DNA of 64,000 nt, taken from Bin5 sp965200615. GTDB taxonomy: Bacteria; Chloroflexota; Anaerolineae; Caldilineales; Caldilineaceae. The stretch covers positions 2,976,001 to 3,040,000 of the forward strand of contig OZ241377.1 in NCBI GenBank assembly GCA_965200615.1, in the 5' to 3' direction. The position numbers and the translations under genes were made by a program. Every line of letters begins with the position of its first letter. Within the stretch, counting starts at the first letter, position 1. The notes beneath the pieces were generated by a model. The model searched no databases. It saw nothing but the letters and a program-made list of their open reading frames with translations, and was not told where the DNA came from. Of this stretch, positions 43,066-52,287 are shown in pieces.

Positions 43066-43977
43066 TTAGCCCAACGCATTGATCCTGTCGCGCAGCTCCT
43101 GCGTCAGCCCCATTTCTTCGGCCTGGAAGGCCTGGTCAACGTGGGAGATGCTGCGGCAACCGATCAAGACTGAGGTGATTCCGGGTTGACCGATTGCCCA
43201 GGCCAACGCAAGCTGTACCATCGAGATACCCGTTTCCGCGGCCACTGCGCGCAGACCCTCCATGCGGCGCATCGAAGTGTCGTTTTCGTAGATATCCCAG
43301 TGGTCGGGCATGACATCGAAGCGAGTACCCTTGGGCGCGGTCCAGGTCTTTGTGTACTTGCCGGTGAGGAAGCCGGCGCCCAGCGGGCTGTAGGAGATCA
43401 CGCCGATGTTCTGGTCTGCACAGAATGGGAGCAGCTCGGCCTCTATGTCACGGATGGCGACGTTGTAGTTGGGCTGCACAGAAACCATGGGCGCCCAGCC
43501 GTTCACGTCGGCGATCCAGAGCGCTTTGCAGAGCTGCCAGGCGGCAAAGTTGCTGCAGGCTATGTAGCGCACCTTGCCCTGCTCCACCAGAGTATTGAGA
43601 GCGTCCAGTGTCTCTTCGAAGGGCGTGCCAGGGTCATAGGCATGGAGCTGGTAGAGGTCGATGACGTCGGTCTGCAGGCGGCGCAGGCTGTCGTCGGCAA
43701 ATTGCAGGACACGTTCCCGGCCCAACGGCGGCGCGATTTTGGTCGCCAAAACCACTTTCTGCCGGTTGCCGTTGCGGGCAAGCCATTGTCCCAGTACCTT
43801 TTCGGAGCCGCCCGCGGAATAGACTTCGGCGGTGTCGATCAGGTTGATGTCCCGGTCCATGGCGTAGTCGAGAATCGAAAAGGACGTTTCGGCGTCGATT
43901 TCGCGGCCAAAGGTCACGCTGCCCAGGCCGATTGAACTGACGCTCAGTTCAGAGTTGCCCAATTGGCGAAATTCCAT
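43066..43977 (-). CDS. Aldo/keto reductase
   Basis: 303 residues. FRQLGNSELSVSSIGLGSVT, INLIDTAEVYSAGGSEKVLG, VVLATKIAPPLGRERVLQFA, DVIDLYQLHAYDP, YIACSNFAAWQLCKAL and TSVLIGCRSISHVDQAFQAE are the family strands, with Asp, Tyr and Lys of the active site in order. Similar to YajO/Tas-type reductases of the AKR superfamily. Different from the tandem pair at 28.7-30.7 kb. The next gene upstream in the operon is another reductase. Confidence 0.9.
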   Translation of the reverse strand: MEFRQLGNSELSVSSIGLGSVTFGREIDAETSFSILDYAMDRDINLIDTAEVYSAGGSEKVLGQWLARNGNRQKVVLATKIAPPLGRERVLQFADDSLRRLQTDVIDLYQLHAYDPGTPFEETLDALNTLVEQGKVRYIACSNFAAWQLCKALWIADVNGWAPMVSVQPNYNVAIRDIEAELLPFCADQNIGVISYSPLGAGFLTGKYTKTWTAPKGTRFDVMPDHWDIYENDTSMRRMEGLRAVAAETGISMVQLALAWAIGQPGITSVLIGCRSISHVDQAFQAEEMGLTQELRDRINALG

Positions 43978-44099
43978 CTTCTATACCTCCTGACGTTCCT
44001 GAATGGTTACGATCCGTCTCGGACTCTCTTGCGCCCGGCCGTGGACCTGGCACGCTCGCCGCCCGATCTGGTTCCCCTGGATATTCCAGCTTCCCAAGA

Positions 44100-45113
44100 T
44101 CAATTCTGTCGCATCCTTTTGGCTGCGGCCTCCAGGTCGGCCTGCCAGTAACTCGGGTTGAGCAACTCGGGATCGTCGATTCGCAGCTGGCGCAGTTCGT
44201 GGAGCAGGTCGGGCGAGAGCGTCGCGCTTGCCGCCTCCAGGTTTTCTTCCAGTTCTGCCTCGGTGCGCATGCCGACGAGCACCGAGCCGATGCGCGGTTC
44301 GGCCAGTGCGAAGGCGATGGCCGCCTTCGCCGGCGTGAGGCCGCGGCCGGTTGCGTGCCGGGGAACCCTAATGGCGTCGGCAACCAGCTGGCGGAATCGC
44401 CTCGAGCGCGCTTTCAAGGGTTCAAGCCAGTCGGGCAGGTAGTCGGCGCGTTCGGTCAAGACCCCTTGCAGCAGGACCGACCGCACCATTACGCCAACAC
44501 CTCTCCTTGTGGCCGTAGGAAAGACCCTGCTTGCCAGGCGCTGGTCGAAGAGCGAATAGGTGACCTGAATCGCGTCAAACAGCTCCAGTTCGAGCGCGGC
44601 GAGAGGTAGATCGGGGCCGTAAAATGAGCCGCCGCGCCAGAGAATCATTCCGCTGGCACGTGCTTCAGAGAAGACCTGAGCTACGAGGTCGGCCTGGTCC
44701 AGCAGGTCGGCGTCGACGTTGTGAATCTGCCAGATGTCAACGTAGTCGGTCTGCAGCGAGCGGAGACTGCTCTTGAGGCCGGAGAGCATGACGCGGCGCA
44801 GGGCTTCGCCGCGCAACGTCTTTCCCCCGGCCTGCACTGTCGCTTTTGTAGCCAGCACGACCCTTTTGCGGCGGCCGCGAAGGGCACGGCCCAGGACTGC
44901 TTCGCTGTTCCCATATGCCTGGGCTGTGTCGATGAAATTAATGCCGGCGTCCAGCGCCGCGCCAACCAGGCGTTCGGCGGCGGACGAGGAGGGGCGGCCG
45001 TAATGGCCAGGAACGGGGATACCATAATCCATCCCCAGTTCAACTGTGCCCAGGGCGATTGGAGAAACCGATAGGCCAGTTCGTCCAAGGGTGCGGTAGT
45101 GACTGCGGTTCAT
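44100..45113 (-). CDS. Aldo/keto reductase
   Basis: 337 residues. YRTLGRTGLSVSPIALGTVE, INFIDTAQAYGNSEAVLGRA, RVVLATKATVQAGGKTLRGE, TDYVDIWQIHNV and EPRIGSVLVGMRTEAELEEN show the barrel with catalytic Asp, Tyr and Lys. The C-terminal part is helical and longer than in the neighbouring copy. It lies 122 bases upstream of the second reductase and 49 bases after the ferritin-like gene. Confidence 0.9.
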   Translation of the reverse strand: MNRSHYRTLGRTGLSVSPIALGTVELGMDYGIPVPGHYGRPSSSAAERLVGAALDAGINFIDTAQAYGNSEAVLGRALRGRRKRVVLATKATVQAGGKTLRGEALRRVMLSGLKSSLRSLQTDYVDIWQIHNVDADLLDQADLVAQVFSEARASGMILWRGGSFYGPDLPLAALELELFDAIQVTYSLFDQRLASRVFPTATRRGVGVMVRSVLLQGVLTERADYLPDWLEPLKARSRRFRQLVADAIRVPRHATGRGLTPAKAAIAFALAEPRIGSVLVGMRTEAELEENLEAASATLSPDLLHELRQLRIDDPELLNPSYWQADLEAAAKRMRQN

Positions 45114-45162
45114 GGGCTGATACGAACGGCTCGGGGCCGGTGGCTGGAACAGGCGCTGGTAT

Positions 45163-46371
45163 CTATCCTTCGGTCAAGGGCTGTTCGTGGATGGGTAGCG
45201 CGCCCGACATGTACTCCCGTTCCCACAGGGCTACCGTCTCCTTGACGAATTCGTCCACCGGCCTGTCGATCCCGTGTTGGGTCATCAGCTGTGGCAACCA
45301 TTTGTGACCAAAGGCGACATGCTGACGTTCGTCGGCCATGTCGTAGCTGACGAACTGGGCCGAGAGACGGTCGCCGGTTTCGGCGTAGGCGGCCATCTGC
45401 TCGTGGCGGTGGGGGAAGGCGTGCGTCTCGTTGCCCATCGTCAGGAGACAGTATTGGGTGGCGGCATCATACTGACTGCGCCAGGTGTAGATACGCGTAT
45501 TCTGGGGGACCTTGGTATAGTCGCGTCCATGCTGGGCCAGCCACTCGATTCCCAGCTTGCAGTGCCGGGTCTCGTCGTAGCAGTGCCGGGCGCTGTCGTA
45601 GATGAAGGCCCAGGGCATATCCGGTGACAGGTGGATGATGAGCGCGACTGTCTCAGCGGCGAGCATCTCCTGGCTGTAGCTTTCGAAATCCCGCAGACGC
45701 TGGGTTGCATGATCGACGTCCGTTATCCGTTTGCCAGCGTCGCGATTGACCAGACTGAAGCGGCTGTCGCGGGCGGCGTCGCGAGGGCATTCGAATGGCG
45801 TGTGGCATGGGGCAGGCGCCGGCCTTTCCCGCCGGTCGTCGCGGCCGGAGACGCCTCCGGCTGCGGCGAGCAGGTCAGCGATATAGGTTTCCCATTCGCC
45901 GGATTCATGGTCAGCTAACACATCTTCTGCCCAGGTCAGTTGCGCCTCTTCATCGATCAGGATGTGTTTGAATGCGTACAGGGTCGGCGCGTCGGGGTTG
46001 GCGAAGGTCTGCGCACTGTGCCAGCGGTAGGTGTCGACCAGGGCCGGTTTGATCACGCGGAAGAGGCCGGCCAGCAGGTCGGCTTCGTTGGGCGCATGAA
46101 GGGCTTCGGCCATCAGGTGTTCGAGCGCGTCGTCACCGGGCGGGCGGAAGGCCGGAGTCTGGATCTCACGCAGGCGCTGGTAGAGGTGCTGCACGTGCTG
46201 GGCATCTTCCCAGAGCAGGCGCCCCATCGCCAGTTTCCAGTCCATGTTGGCGGTGGCGGGCAGCCAGGCGGCAAGAATGCGCAGCGTCTCATATTCGATG
46301 AAGCGGTAACGGTTGAGCAGTTGCTTGTTGTGAGCGAAGTCGATCTGCGCCGGTGGGGACAGTACCTGCAT
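45163..46371 (-). CDS. Ferritin-like protein with two candidate di-iron helix sets
   Basis: 402 residues, not assigned to a named family. Two regions look like ferritin-like four-helix bundles: residues 25-160 with EDAQHVQHLYQR and IDEEAQLTWAEDVL, and residues 225-370 with EMLAAETVALIIHL, YDETRHCKLGIEW, NETHAFPHRHEQM and DERQHVAFGHKW, each with ExxH-type pairs that could bind di-iron. A linker near 165-205 is low in structure (SGRDDRRERPAPAPCHTPFE). This suggests an oxidase or oxygenase acting on a small compound with O2. It has 11 bases to the amidohydrolase upstream. Low similarity to DUF455-like ferritin-fold proteins is an impression only. Confidence 0.7.
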   Translation of the reverse strand: MQVLSPPAQIDFAHNKQLLNRYRFIEYETLRILAAWLPATANMDWKLAMGRLLWEDAQHVQHLYQRLREIQTPAFRPPGDDALEHLMAEALHAPNEADLLAGLFRVIKPALVDTYRWHSAQTFANPDAPTLYAFKHILIDEEAQLTWAEDVLADHESGEWETYIADLLAAAGGVSGRDDRRERPAPAPCHTPFECPRDAARDSRFSLVNRDAGKRITDVDHATQRLRDFESYSQEMLAAETVALIIHLSPDMPWAFIYDSARHCYDETRHCKLGIEWLAQHGRDYTKVPQNTRIYTWRSQYDAATQYCLLTMGNETHAFPHRHEQMAAYAETGDRLSAQFVSYDMADERQHVAFGHKWLPQLMTQHGIDRPVDEFVKETVALWEREYMSGALPIHEQPLTEG

Positions 46372-46382
46372 CCTCCTCCTCC

Positions 46383-47441
46383 TTACTCGATATCCAGAAG
46401 CGCGGCGGCGTTGCCGTAAAAGATGTCCTCGACCTGGCGCTCGCTCAGCTTCAGCCGGTCGCAGGCGAGGCGGAGGCTGCGCAGCGATTCGAGGCCGATC
46501 AGGACAGGCTGCAAGGAGATGTGCTTCTCATCCAGGTCCATCTCATCGGCGTAAAGCCAGTGAAATGAGTCGCCGATGGCGACGCAGCGGCCGCGCGTGT
46601 GGCTGACGTGAAAGTCGGTCCCATACATCAGTTTTTCGTGGCCCATGGTCTCAACGATGGCTTCGAACGCGCCGGCCTCAGTCACGGCGGATGTGTCAAA
46701 CCAGACGTTGTCCAGACCGCGCAGGCTCTCGATTCCCTCAATGGTATGCCAGGGGTTGAAGCCGCGGGCGGCGTGGGCCAGGATCATCTGCATTCTGGGA
46801 TAGGACTCGCAGTAACGCCGGATGGTGGCCTGGTTGAACGGGTCGGCGAGGGCGCGATCGCGCACCATGTGCAGAGTGATGGTCAGCCCGAGCGTGTTGG
46901 CTGCGGCGGCGTGTTCCTCGGGAAGATAGGCCTCAATGGGCGCAGTCCAGGTTGGATCATCGGCGGTGTAGGAGCCGGCGCCGGATTCGGGTGTGCCCAG
47001 GCGCGGATTCAGCGGCGCCATGGTGTGGTAGCACTTCAGGCCGGTCATGCCCAGGCGCCGTACGTCGTCAAGGATGGTTTCGGCGTCCATGTCGGGCGAG
47101 ATGATCAGCTGGCCGCGCGAGTTGGCCGCCAGCGGCGAAGCGCCACTAATTTCTGCCCCGATGAATTCATTGTTGGCTTGGCGGTCGCCGAGAAAGGCGA
47201 GTCCGAAAAAGAGGCCGCCCACGACGCGCCCTCCCGGATGCAGCCACTCTGAGTACCGCTCAAACTCGGCCAGGCCCAGGCGAGGCGGCGTCGTTGCCAG
47301 CCCGGCAGGGGGACCTCCGTCCGAATAGTGTTCGTGGCAAAAGAGGTGCGCGTGGGCGTCGATGATGCGGTCGGGCAGGAAGGGGAGGATCTCCCTTTCG
47401 AGAAACTGCTGATCGGCTTCCTTAAACTCGTGCGAAAACAT
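46383..47441 (-). CDS. Amidohydrolase-2 family metal-dependent hydrolase
   Basis: 352 residues. IIDAHAHLFCHEHYSDGG begins the barrel with the HxH metal pair; LTITLHMVRDRALADPFNQA, MQMILAHAARGFNPWHTIEG and EKLMYGTDFHVSHTRGRC bring the other ligands (His, His, Asp). Members cleave C-C or C-N bonds, as in decarboxylases and lactonases. A lactonase step fits the dehydrogenase-rich operon. Substrate unknown. Confidence 0.87.
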   Translation of the reverse strand: MFSHEFKEADQQFLEREILPFLPDRIIDAHAHLFCHEHYSDGGPPAGLATTPPRLGLAEFERYSEWLHPGGRVVGGLFFGLAFLGDRQANNEFIGAEISGASPLAANSRGQLIISPDMDAETILDDVRRLGMTGLKCYHTMAPLNPRLGTPESGAGSYTADDPTWTAPIEAYLPEEHAAAANTLGLTITLHMVRDRALADPFNQATIRRYCESYPRMQMILAHAARGFNPWHTIEGIESLRGLDNVWFDTSAVTEAGAFEAIVETMGHEKLMYGTDFHVSHTRGRCVAIGDSFHWLYADEMDLDEKHISLQPVLIGLESLRSLRLACDRLKLSERQVEDIFYGNAAALLDIE

Positions 47442-47495
47442 GGCAGGTCTCCCGGTGCCTATTTCCTGTACGGGTCAACCACTAGAGGCCTGGAG

Positions 47496-48848
47496 TTATC
47501 GGACCTGGCGGCGGAACGGTTCCTTCTTGAGATTGACGGTGAGCAGATCGTCGATATTGCCGTGCTCCAAACCGGCGCGAACGACCTGGAGGGCCTCGGC
47601 TGCCGCTTCACCAGTCAGGCGGATATCCTCATCGGTGTGGGCGAGCGTGGCCTTGAAGCTCATGTAGGAATGCACACCGCGTTTGGCCATCTCCTGGATG
47701 AAAAGGGTAGAGACCTTGCGGGGGTCGACGTCGTCGGGCGTATTGATGGTGACGGTTGGACCGGTATGCAGGCCAGTGCAGGCGCCGTCCAGGCCGGAGT
47801 CCTCAATGGCCTGATTCAGGGCGCTACGCAGCTTTTCGCCGATCTCTTTAAAGCGCAGAGGAGATTCGCGGCGTTTGAGCTCGCGAATGGTCGCGAGGGA
47901 GGCGGCCAGCCCGATGTTGTCACTCCAATAGGAACTGGAGATGAACATGTGCTTGGCCGGTTCCATCACCTCCCGTGAGCCGACCACTGCCCCCATAGGG
48001 TAGCCATTGGACATCGACTTGGCCACTACTGTCATGTCGGGTGTTACGCCGACGGCCTCTTGCACGCCGCCGACGGCTATACGCCAGCCGCAGGAGACCT
48101 CGTCAAAGATGAGGACAACGCCGTGGTCGGCGGCCAGCTGCTTAACCGCTTCCAGGTAGCCAGGGGGCGGCAGCTCTGAGCGGGCCGGCTCCATCATGAT
48201 GGCCGCGACCTCGCCGGCGTGTTCCTCGATAAGGGAGGAAAGCATCTCCAGGTCGCCGTAGATGAAGGGGATGACGGTGCCTGCCAGGACTTTGGGCACG
48301 CCGATCGGCTCGATGCCGGCGAAGGGAAATTCGCCGCTCTCGGGGTCGACGCCGTAGTTGGCGGCCTGGTACCAGTCATGCCAGCCATGGTAGCCGCAGA
48401 AAAGGATCTTGTCTTTGCCGGTCGTGCCGCGGGCAATGCGCACGGCCATGGCGCAGGCATCGCCGCCGCCCTTGCAGTAGCGGACCATTTGCGAACTGGG
48501 AATGGTGGCATTGAGCTCTTCAGCCAGCTCGATTTCCAGGGGGTTGTTGGCGGAGAAGAGGCTGCTGCGGTCGATCTGCTCCTTTACGGCCGCGTCAACT
48601 ACTTCGTCGGCATGCCCCAGGATGATGGCTCCGACCGCGCTCATCCAGTCGATATATTCGTTTTCGTCGACATCTATGAAGCGGGAGCCCTTGGCGCGCT
48701 GGGCGTAAATGGGGCTGGCGCCGTGCGCGAACTGGTCGGCGCGGCGGCTGATCAATTGTGTCCAGCCGGGGATCAGTTCGCCGGCCTGCTCGTAGAGGTC
48801 GAGTGAGCGGGAGACGCTATGTTGGGCAGAATTTGGAAACGAGGTCAT
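47496..48848 (-). CDS. Class III PLP aminotransferase (GSA aminomutase-like)
   Basis: 450 residues. GSRFIDVDENEYIDWMSAVG, YCKGGGDACAMAVRIARGTT, CGYHGWHDWYQAANYGVDPE, ILIFDE-type VVLIFDEVSCGWRIAVGGVQ and TVVAKSMSNGYPMGAVVGSR carry the fold; the PLP lysine is in VAKSMSNG. Longer than the 23107 relative by about 50 residues, mostly in the N-terminus and tail. In the operon it may form or remove an amino group on a sugar-derived ketone. Confidence 0.9.
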   Translation of the reverse strand: MTSFPNSAQHSVSRSLDLYEQAGELIPGWTQLISRRADQFAHGASPIYAQRAKGSRFIDVDENEYIDWMSAVGAIILGHADEVVDAAVKEQIDRSSLFSANNPLEIELAEELNATIPSSQMVRYCKGGGDACAMAVRIARGTTGKDKILFCGYHGWHDWYQAANYGVDPESGEFPFAGIEPIGVPKVLAGTVIPFIYGDLEMLSSLIEEHAGEVAAIMMEPARSELPPPGYLEAVKQLAADHGVVLIFDEVSCGWRIAVGGVQEAVGVTPDMTVVAKSMSNGYPMGAVVGSREVMEPAKHMFISSSYWSDNIGLAASLATIRELKRRESPLRFKEIGEKLRSALNQAIEDSGLDGACTGLHTGPTVTINTPDDVDPRKVSTLFIQEMAKRGVHSYMSFKATLAHTDEDIRLTGEAAAEALQVVRAGLEHGNIDDLLTVNLKKEPFRRQVR

Positions 48849-48903
48849 GGTGGCCTCCGTATTCGTATGGTCGGGCGCTGTGCCCGCGACACGAGTTCAG
48901 ATT

Positions 48904-49935
48904 TTACTCCTGCCAGTTGAAGATCACGCCCAGCATGTTCTTCTCGCGATGGTAGGCCATTTCATAGGCTTCGACCATCTCGCTGTAGTGGTAGCGATGG
49001 GTGACAAGGCGGCTCGGTTCGAGCAGCCCGTCGGCCATTAGGGAAACGACGTGGTCGGCGATGTTGTCCCAGGCGTAGCGGTCTGCCGTATTGTAGGGAT
49101 CGGACCCCCCATTGGGATAAAGATAGCCAGCGCGTTCTGAGACAGCGATCACAGAGGTGCCCTTGTTGTAGAAGAGCTCCATGGCGAGCGGGTTGAAGTC
49201 CAGGGGCGGCTCGCCGCGGCCGAGCAGGCTGACGACGGAGACGCGGCCGCCAGGACGGACGATCTCCATAGAGGTGCGGAAGGCGGGCCACGGGTTGGCT
49301 GTTAGGATGACGAGATCGATGCCCTGGCCGCGGGTGAATTCGTCAAGTTTCTCGTCAAGCTGTGGATCGTTGTAGAGGAAGTTGGCGTGCGCGCCCATCC
49401 TTTCCGACATTTCGATGCGAACCGGGCTGTTGGCGATGCCAACGACGCGGCCGCCGAAGAGCGGGCCGAGAGCGATTGCGCCCAGGCCCAGGACACCAAC
49501 CCCGACAACGGCCACATTTTCGCCGGGCCGGAACTGGGCTTTGTGGTAGCAGTGCGCGCTGAGTGCATAGAGGTGGGCGTAGACGGCGTCCTCGTCGGCG
49601 ACGCCTTCGGGTATGGCGACGAGACTTTGCGACTCGGACATAATGTATTCGGATTGGTGGGGGGCGCGGGTGACGACGCGGTCGCCGACTTTCACGCGGG
49701 TGACCTTGTTGCCGGCGGCCTGTACGATGCCAAGGTTGCTGTCGCCGACCCAGCGCGGGTATCCGGGCGCGCCGGGGACCTGGTCTGCCCCTTCGTAATT
49801 GCCGCGGTCGGTGCCAATTTTCAGCGCGGAGATGCGGGTCTTCACCCAGATCTCGTCGTCCGCCAGCTGGCTTGCGTCCAATTCCCGCTCTTCGATTCGC
49901 AGATCACGCGGGCCATGCAGGATTGCTATTTTCAT
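48904..49935 (-). CDS. Medium-chain dehydrogenase lacking the usual catalytic cysteine
   Basis: 343 residues. The Rossmann domain has VAVVGVGVLGLGAIALGPLF near residue 140-160. In the catalytic domain the common GICGTD is ALKIGTDRGNYEGADQV, so the Cys that binds zinc is replaced. A Gly-rich core stretch follows (GVGVLGLG), and VVTRAPHQSEYIMSESQSLV resembles SALSPGTE-type members that need no zinc. It probably oxidises an alcohol or reduces an enone with NAD(P)H in the sugar route. Naming it a zinc alcohol dehydrogenase would be wrong. Confidence 0.82.
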   Translation of the reverse strand: MKIAILHGPRDLRIEERELDASQLADDEIWVKTRISALKIGTDRGNYEGADQVPGAPGYPRWVGDSNLGIVQAAGNKVTRVKVGDRVVTRAPHQSEYIMSESQSLVAIPEGVADEDAVYAHLYALSAHCYHKAQFRPGENVAVVGVGVLGLGAIALGPLFGGRVVGIANSPVRIEMSERMGAHANFLYNDPQLDEKLDEFTRGQGIDLVILTANPWPAFRTSMEIVRPGGRVSVVSLLGRGEPPLDFNPLAMELFYNKGTSVIAVSERAGYLYPNGGSDPYNTADRYAWDNIADHVVSLMADGLLEPSRLVTHRYHYSEMVEAYEMAYHREKNMLGVIFNWQE

Positions 49936-49983
49936 GCTCGTCTGCCTTTCACGAATTTCACCGGGAGCGCTTGCACGGAGGAA

Positions 49984-50763
49984 TCATGCGCCGGGCACGC
50001 CGTCCAAATCTTCACTACAATCTTTCAGCACGTTCATCAGACTGAAGTCTCCGCCCCAAGGGACCATCTGCGCTCCCTGATCGCGGAAGCGCTTGATTTC
50101 GTCAACAGAGGCGGCGGTGATGCCCCAAATCTTGCCATGCTTCGCAGCCGCGGCGGCAACGGTATCTATCGCCTTCTCCATCGTCATGTCACCGTTCCCC
50201 TGCGTAGCGATACGCAGCGAAAGATCGGCGGGGCCGATGAACAGGCCGTCGATGCCATCGATAGAGGCGATCTCTTCGGCGTTGGCCACTGCCTGGAGCG
50301 TTTCGACCTGAGTGATGAGGAAGGTCTCCCGGTTGGAGTCGGCGTTGTAGTTGCTCTGAGGGTTCCAAACCCCGATGCCAAAGTCTCCATCCAGACCGGC
50401 GCCGTCCATGCCCCGGTTGCCGAGCGGTGGAAATCTGACGGCCTGGACCACGTCGGAAGCGGTCTGCGGATCGGAGATCAGGGGCATGAGGAAGCCGCTG
50501 GCGCCGTCTTCCAGGTACCGGTACAGTTTGGTTCGCTCCAGGGTAGGGGGACGGACCATGCAGTCGATGTCGTTATGATAGCACATCATGATGATGGCCT
50601 GTACCTCGCGGGCGTCCATGGGGCGGTGCTCAAGGTCAAACCAGATGCCGTCAAACCGGTAGTGGGCAGCGTAACGGATGTAGAAGGGCAGGTAGTGGCC
50701 GAGTCCGCAGACGCGGGCAAAGCCGTCATTGCGGAACTTCTGAAGCATCTTGCTCTTGCGCAT
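49984..50763 (-). CDS. HpcH/HpaI-type aldolase (2-keto-3-deoxy sugar acid aldolase-like)
   Basis: 259 residues. IWFDLEHRPMDAREVQAIIM holds the metal-binding region with Glu and His; SASGFLMPL-type GASGFLMPLISDPQTASDVV, SIDGIDGLFIGPADLSLRIA are the other core strands. The family uses a divalent metal to cleave 2-keto-3-deoxy acids to pyruvate and an aldehyde. With the oxidoreductases and amidohydrolase-type lactonase it would fit a non-phosphorylated sugar-acid pathway: dehydrogenase, lactonase, dehydratase and aldolase. I see no clear dehydratase here. Confidence 0.85.
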   Translation of the reverse strand: MRKSKMLQKFRNDGFARVCGLGHYLPFYIRYAAHYRFDGIWFDLEHRPMDAREVQAIIMMCYHNDIDCMVRPPTLERTKLYRYLEDGASGFLMPLISDPQTASDVVQAVRFPPLGNRGMDGAGLDGDFGIGVWNPQSNYNADSNRETFLITQVETLQAVANAEEIASIDGIDGLFIGPADLSLRIATQGNGDMTMEKAIDTVAAAAAKHGKIWGITAASVDEIKRFRDQGAQMVPWGGDFSLMNVLKDCSEDLDGVPGA

Positions 50764-50832
50764 GTCGATTCCTTTTGTGTGACAGCATGTTCTGCGCCGC
50801 CGGATTCGACGCAGATTGGAAAGCTGACTGGG

Positions 50833-52017
50833 TCAGGCGCGACCGGGGTCGATTCTGGCCCAGTGTATGTCCATGGCTTCGTCCGTCCCTGCGTAGTAGA
50901 CGATCAAAACGGTCCCGTCGGCCAGGGTCTCTGCATAGGGCAGGCCGAAGGTCCACAGGCTCATTTCGCTGAGCAGCTCGCTCGTGCTGTCGGTCTGGTC
51001 GCCGGGGTCTTGTTCCTGGCTGTAGATGACGACTTCGGTTGCCGGATCAAAGGGGGCGTCGATCGCGGGGGCAAGCCGGGCGCGGATCGAGCGGCTGCCG
51101 AACCTGTCCACATAGGGCAGGAGGACGCGGCCGTCGGCAAGCATGGCTGGGCGCGCGGCCTGGTCGGCGAAACCGAGGTCTTCGGCGTTCGTCCAGGTAC
51201 GACCGCTGTCAGCGCTGATGCGGCGGTGGATGTTCAGGTAACGGGCCGTTACTGTGTCGTAGGTCCAGGAGAAGGTAGCGACGCGTCCGTCGGGGGCGAC
51301 ACCGCAGCGCAGGTCCCAGTTGAAGATACGGCCGCTGGGGTCCTCGCCGGCTACGACCGGTTCTGCCCAGTTCGGGTCTACAGCCAGCTTGCCTTCCTGG
51401 CCCGGGCTGGTGGAGGTCGCCTGATAATCATAGCGGTGCATGAAGACGACCTTCTGCATCCAGGGTGAGGCATTTTCGTAGTGTTTGTTTGTCTCGATGC
51501 TCAACGCCAGCGAGCCGTCGGCAAGCTTGAGGACGGGCGCGGTGAGGCTGGGCGGTCCGATCTCGGCCGGCATGGGAACGAGCCGCCAAGGAGACCAGCT
51601 TTTGCCGTTGTCTTTCGAGTCGGCCAGGAGGACCTGCATAGGCAGGCAGCCTTCGGTCTCCTCATTGAAGAGGCCGCCGCCGGGCCAGGTGGTGCGGTCG
51701 ATCCACATGGTCGCGCCCAGCAGATGGCCGGGAGACAGTTCGGTCATATAGATGACGCGCAGCGAGCCGTAGAGGCCGTCCAGGGTCGGGTTTTCGACCG
51801 GTCTCCAGGGTTCGCTCCAGCTGCGACCGCCGTCGGTCGAGCGGACGAATTCGACGGTTTCGTCGTCCGAATCCTTGGTTGTGCCGGTGCGGTAGGTCGC
51901 CAAAAGGGTACCACTGTCGAGAGAGATGACGGTGGGAAAGGTGAGGATAGCGCGGGATGTTCCGGGCTGGCCGCGGCTGAGAATACCGCTGTCGGTGATC
52001 TGCATTGTGTATTTCAC
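50833..52017 (-). CDS. BNR-repeat sialidase-like protein, first gene of the minus-strand run
   Basis: 394 residues from a GTG at 52017 (ATG 52005 is an alternative). Asp-box motifs recur: STDGGRSWSEPW, SKDNGKSWSPW and SADSGRTWTNAE, characteristic of six-bladed propellers. ATYRTGTTKDSDD near the start and RGQPGTSRAILTFP resemble the Arg-containing N-terminus of exo-alpha-sialidases, but the full Arg triad cannot be confirmed. No leader peptide. It may act on glycans taken up or be a non-catalytic propeller. A second such protein, 58661, follows the peptide transporter. Confidence 0.75.
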   Translation of the reverse strand: MKYTMQITDSGILSRGQPGTSRAILTFPTVISLDSGTLLATYRTGTTKDSDDETVEFVRSTDGGRSWSEPWRPVENPTLDGLYGSLRVIYMTELSPGHLLGATMWIDRTTWPGGGLFNEETEGCLPMQVLLADSKDNGKSWSPWRLVPMPAEIGPPSLTAPVLKLADGSLALSIETNKHYENASPWMQKVVFMHRYDYQATSTSPGQEGKLAVDPNWAEPVVAGEDPSGRIFNWDLRCGVAPDGRVATFSWTYDTVTARYLNIHRRISADSGRTWTNAEDLGFADQAARPAMLADGRVLLPYVDRFGSRSIRARLAPAIDAPFDPATEVVIYSQEQDPGDQTDSTSELLSEMSLWTFGLPYAETLADGTVLIVYYAGTDEAMDIHWARIDPGRA

Positions 52018-52258
52018 TCTTGGTTCGTCTGTGGATGGAACAGCGGCGTCCCCGCGTCCACTTTGACTCTCGTGGACCGCCTACGGGTATCCTACACCAG
52101 TTTGACACGCATTGCACAACGCCGAAAGCACGTTTTGAAATGAATCGGGGCAGCGTCCGATGTCCGTGCGGCACGCGGGAGAAGTGTCGAAAGACTGCAA
52201 TAGCGGGAAAAGACAATTCGGGCTCTGGACTCTTTTCTGCTTCGCGAATTTCGATGTT

Positions 52259-52287
52259 TTGACATGGGACGATTGTGATGCTATAGT
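52259..52287 (+). promoter_or_regulatory. Sigma70-type promoter of the oligopeptide ABC operon
   Basis: TTGACA (52259-52264), 17-base spacer, TATAGT (52282-52287), then a leader of about 180 bases to the SBP at 52469. The 450 bases between 52018 and 52468 hold no gene; the divergent minus-strand run starts at their other edge. Confidence 0.75.

Noticed and set aside
49387..51468. 693-residue open frame on the plus strand
   Set aside because: It lies opposite three well-supported minus-strand genes (dehydrogenase, aldolase, BNR protein) and carries no motif of its own.
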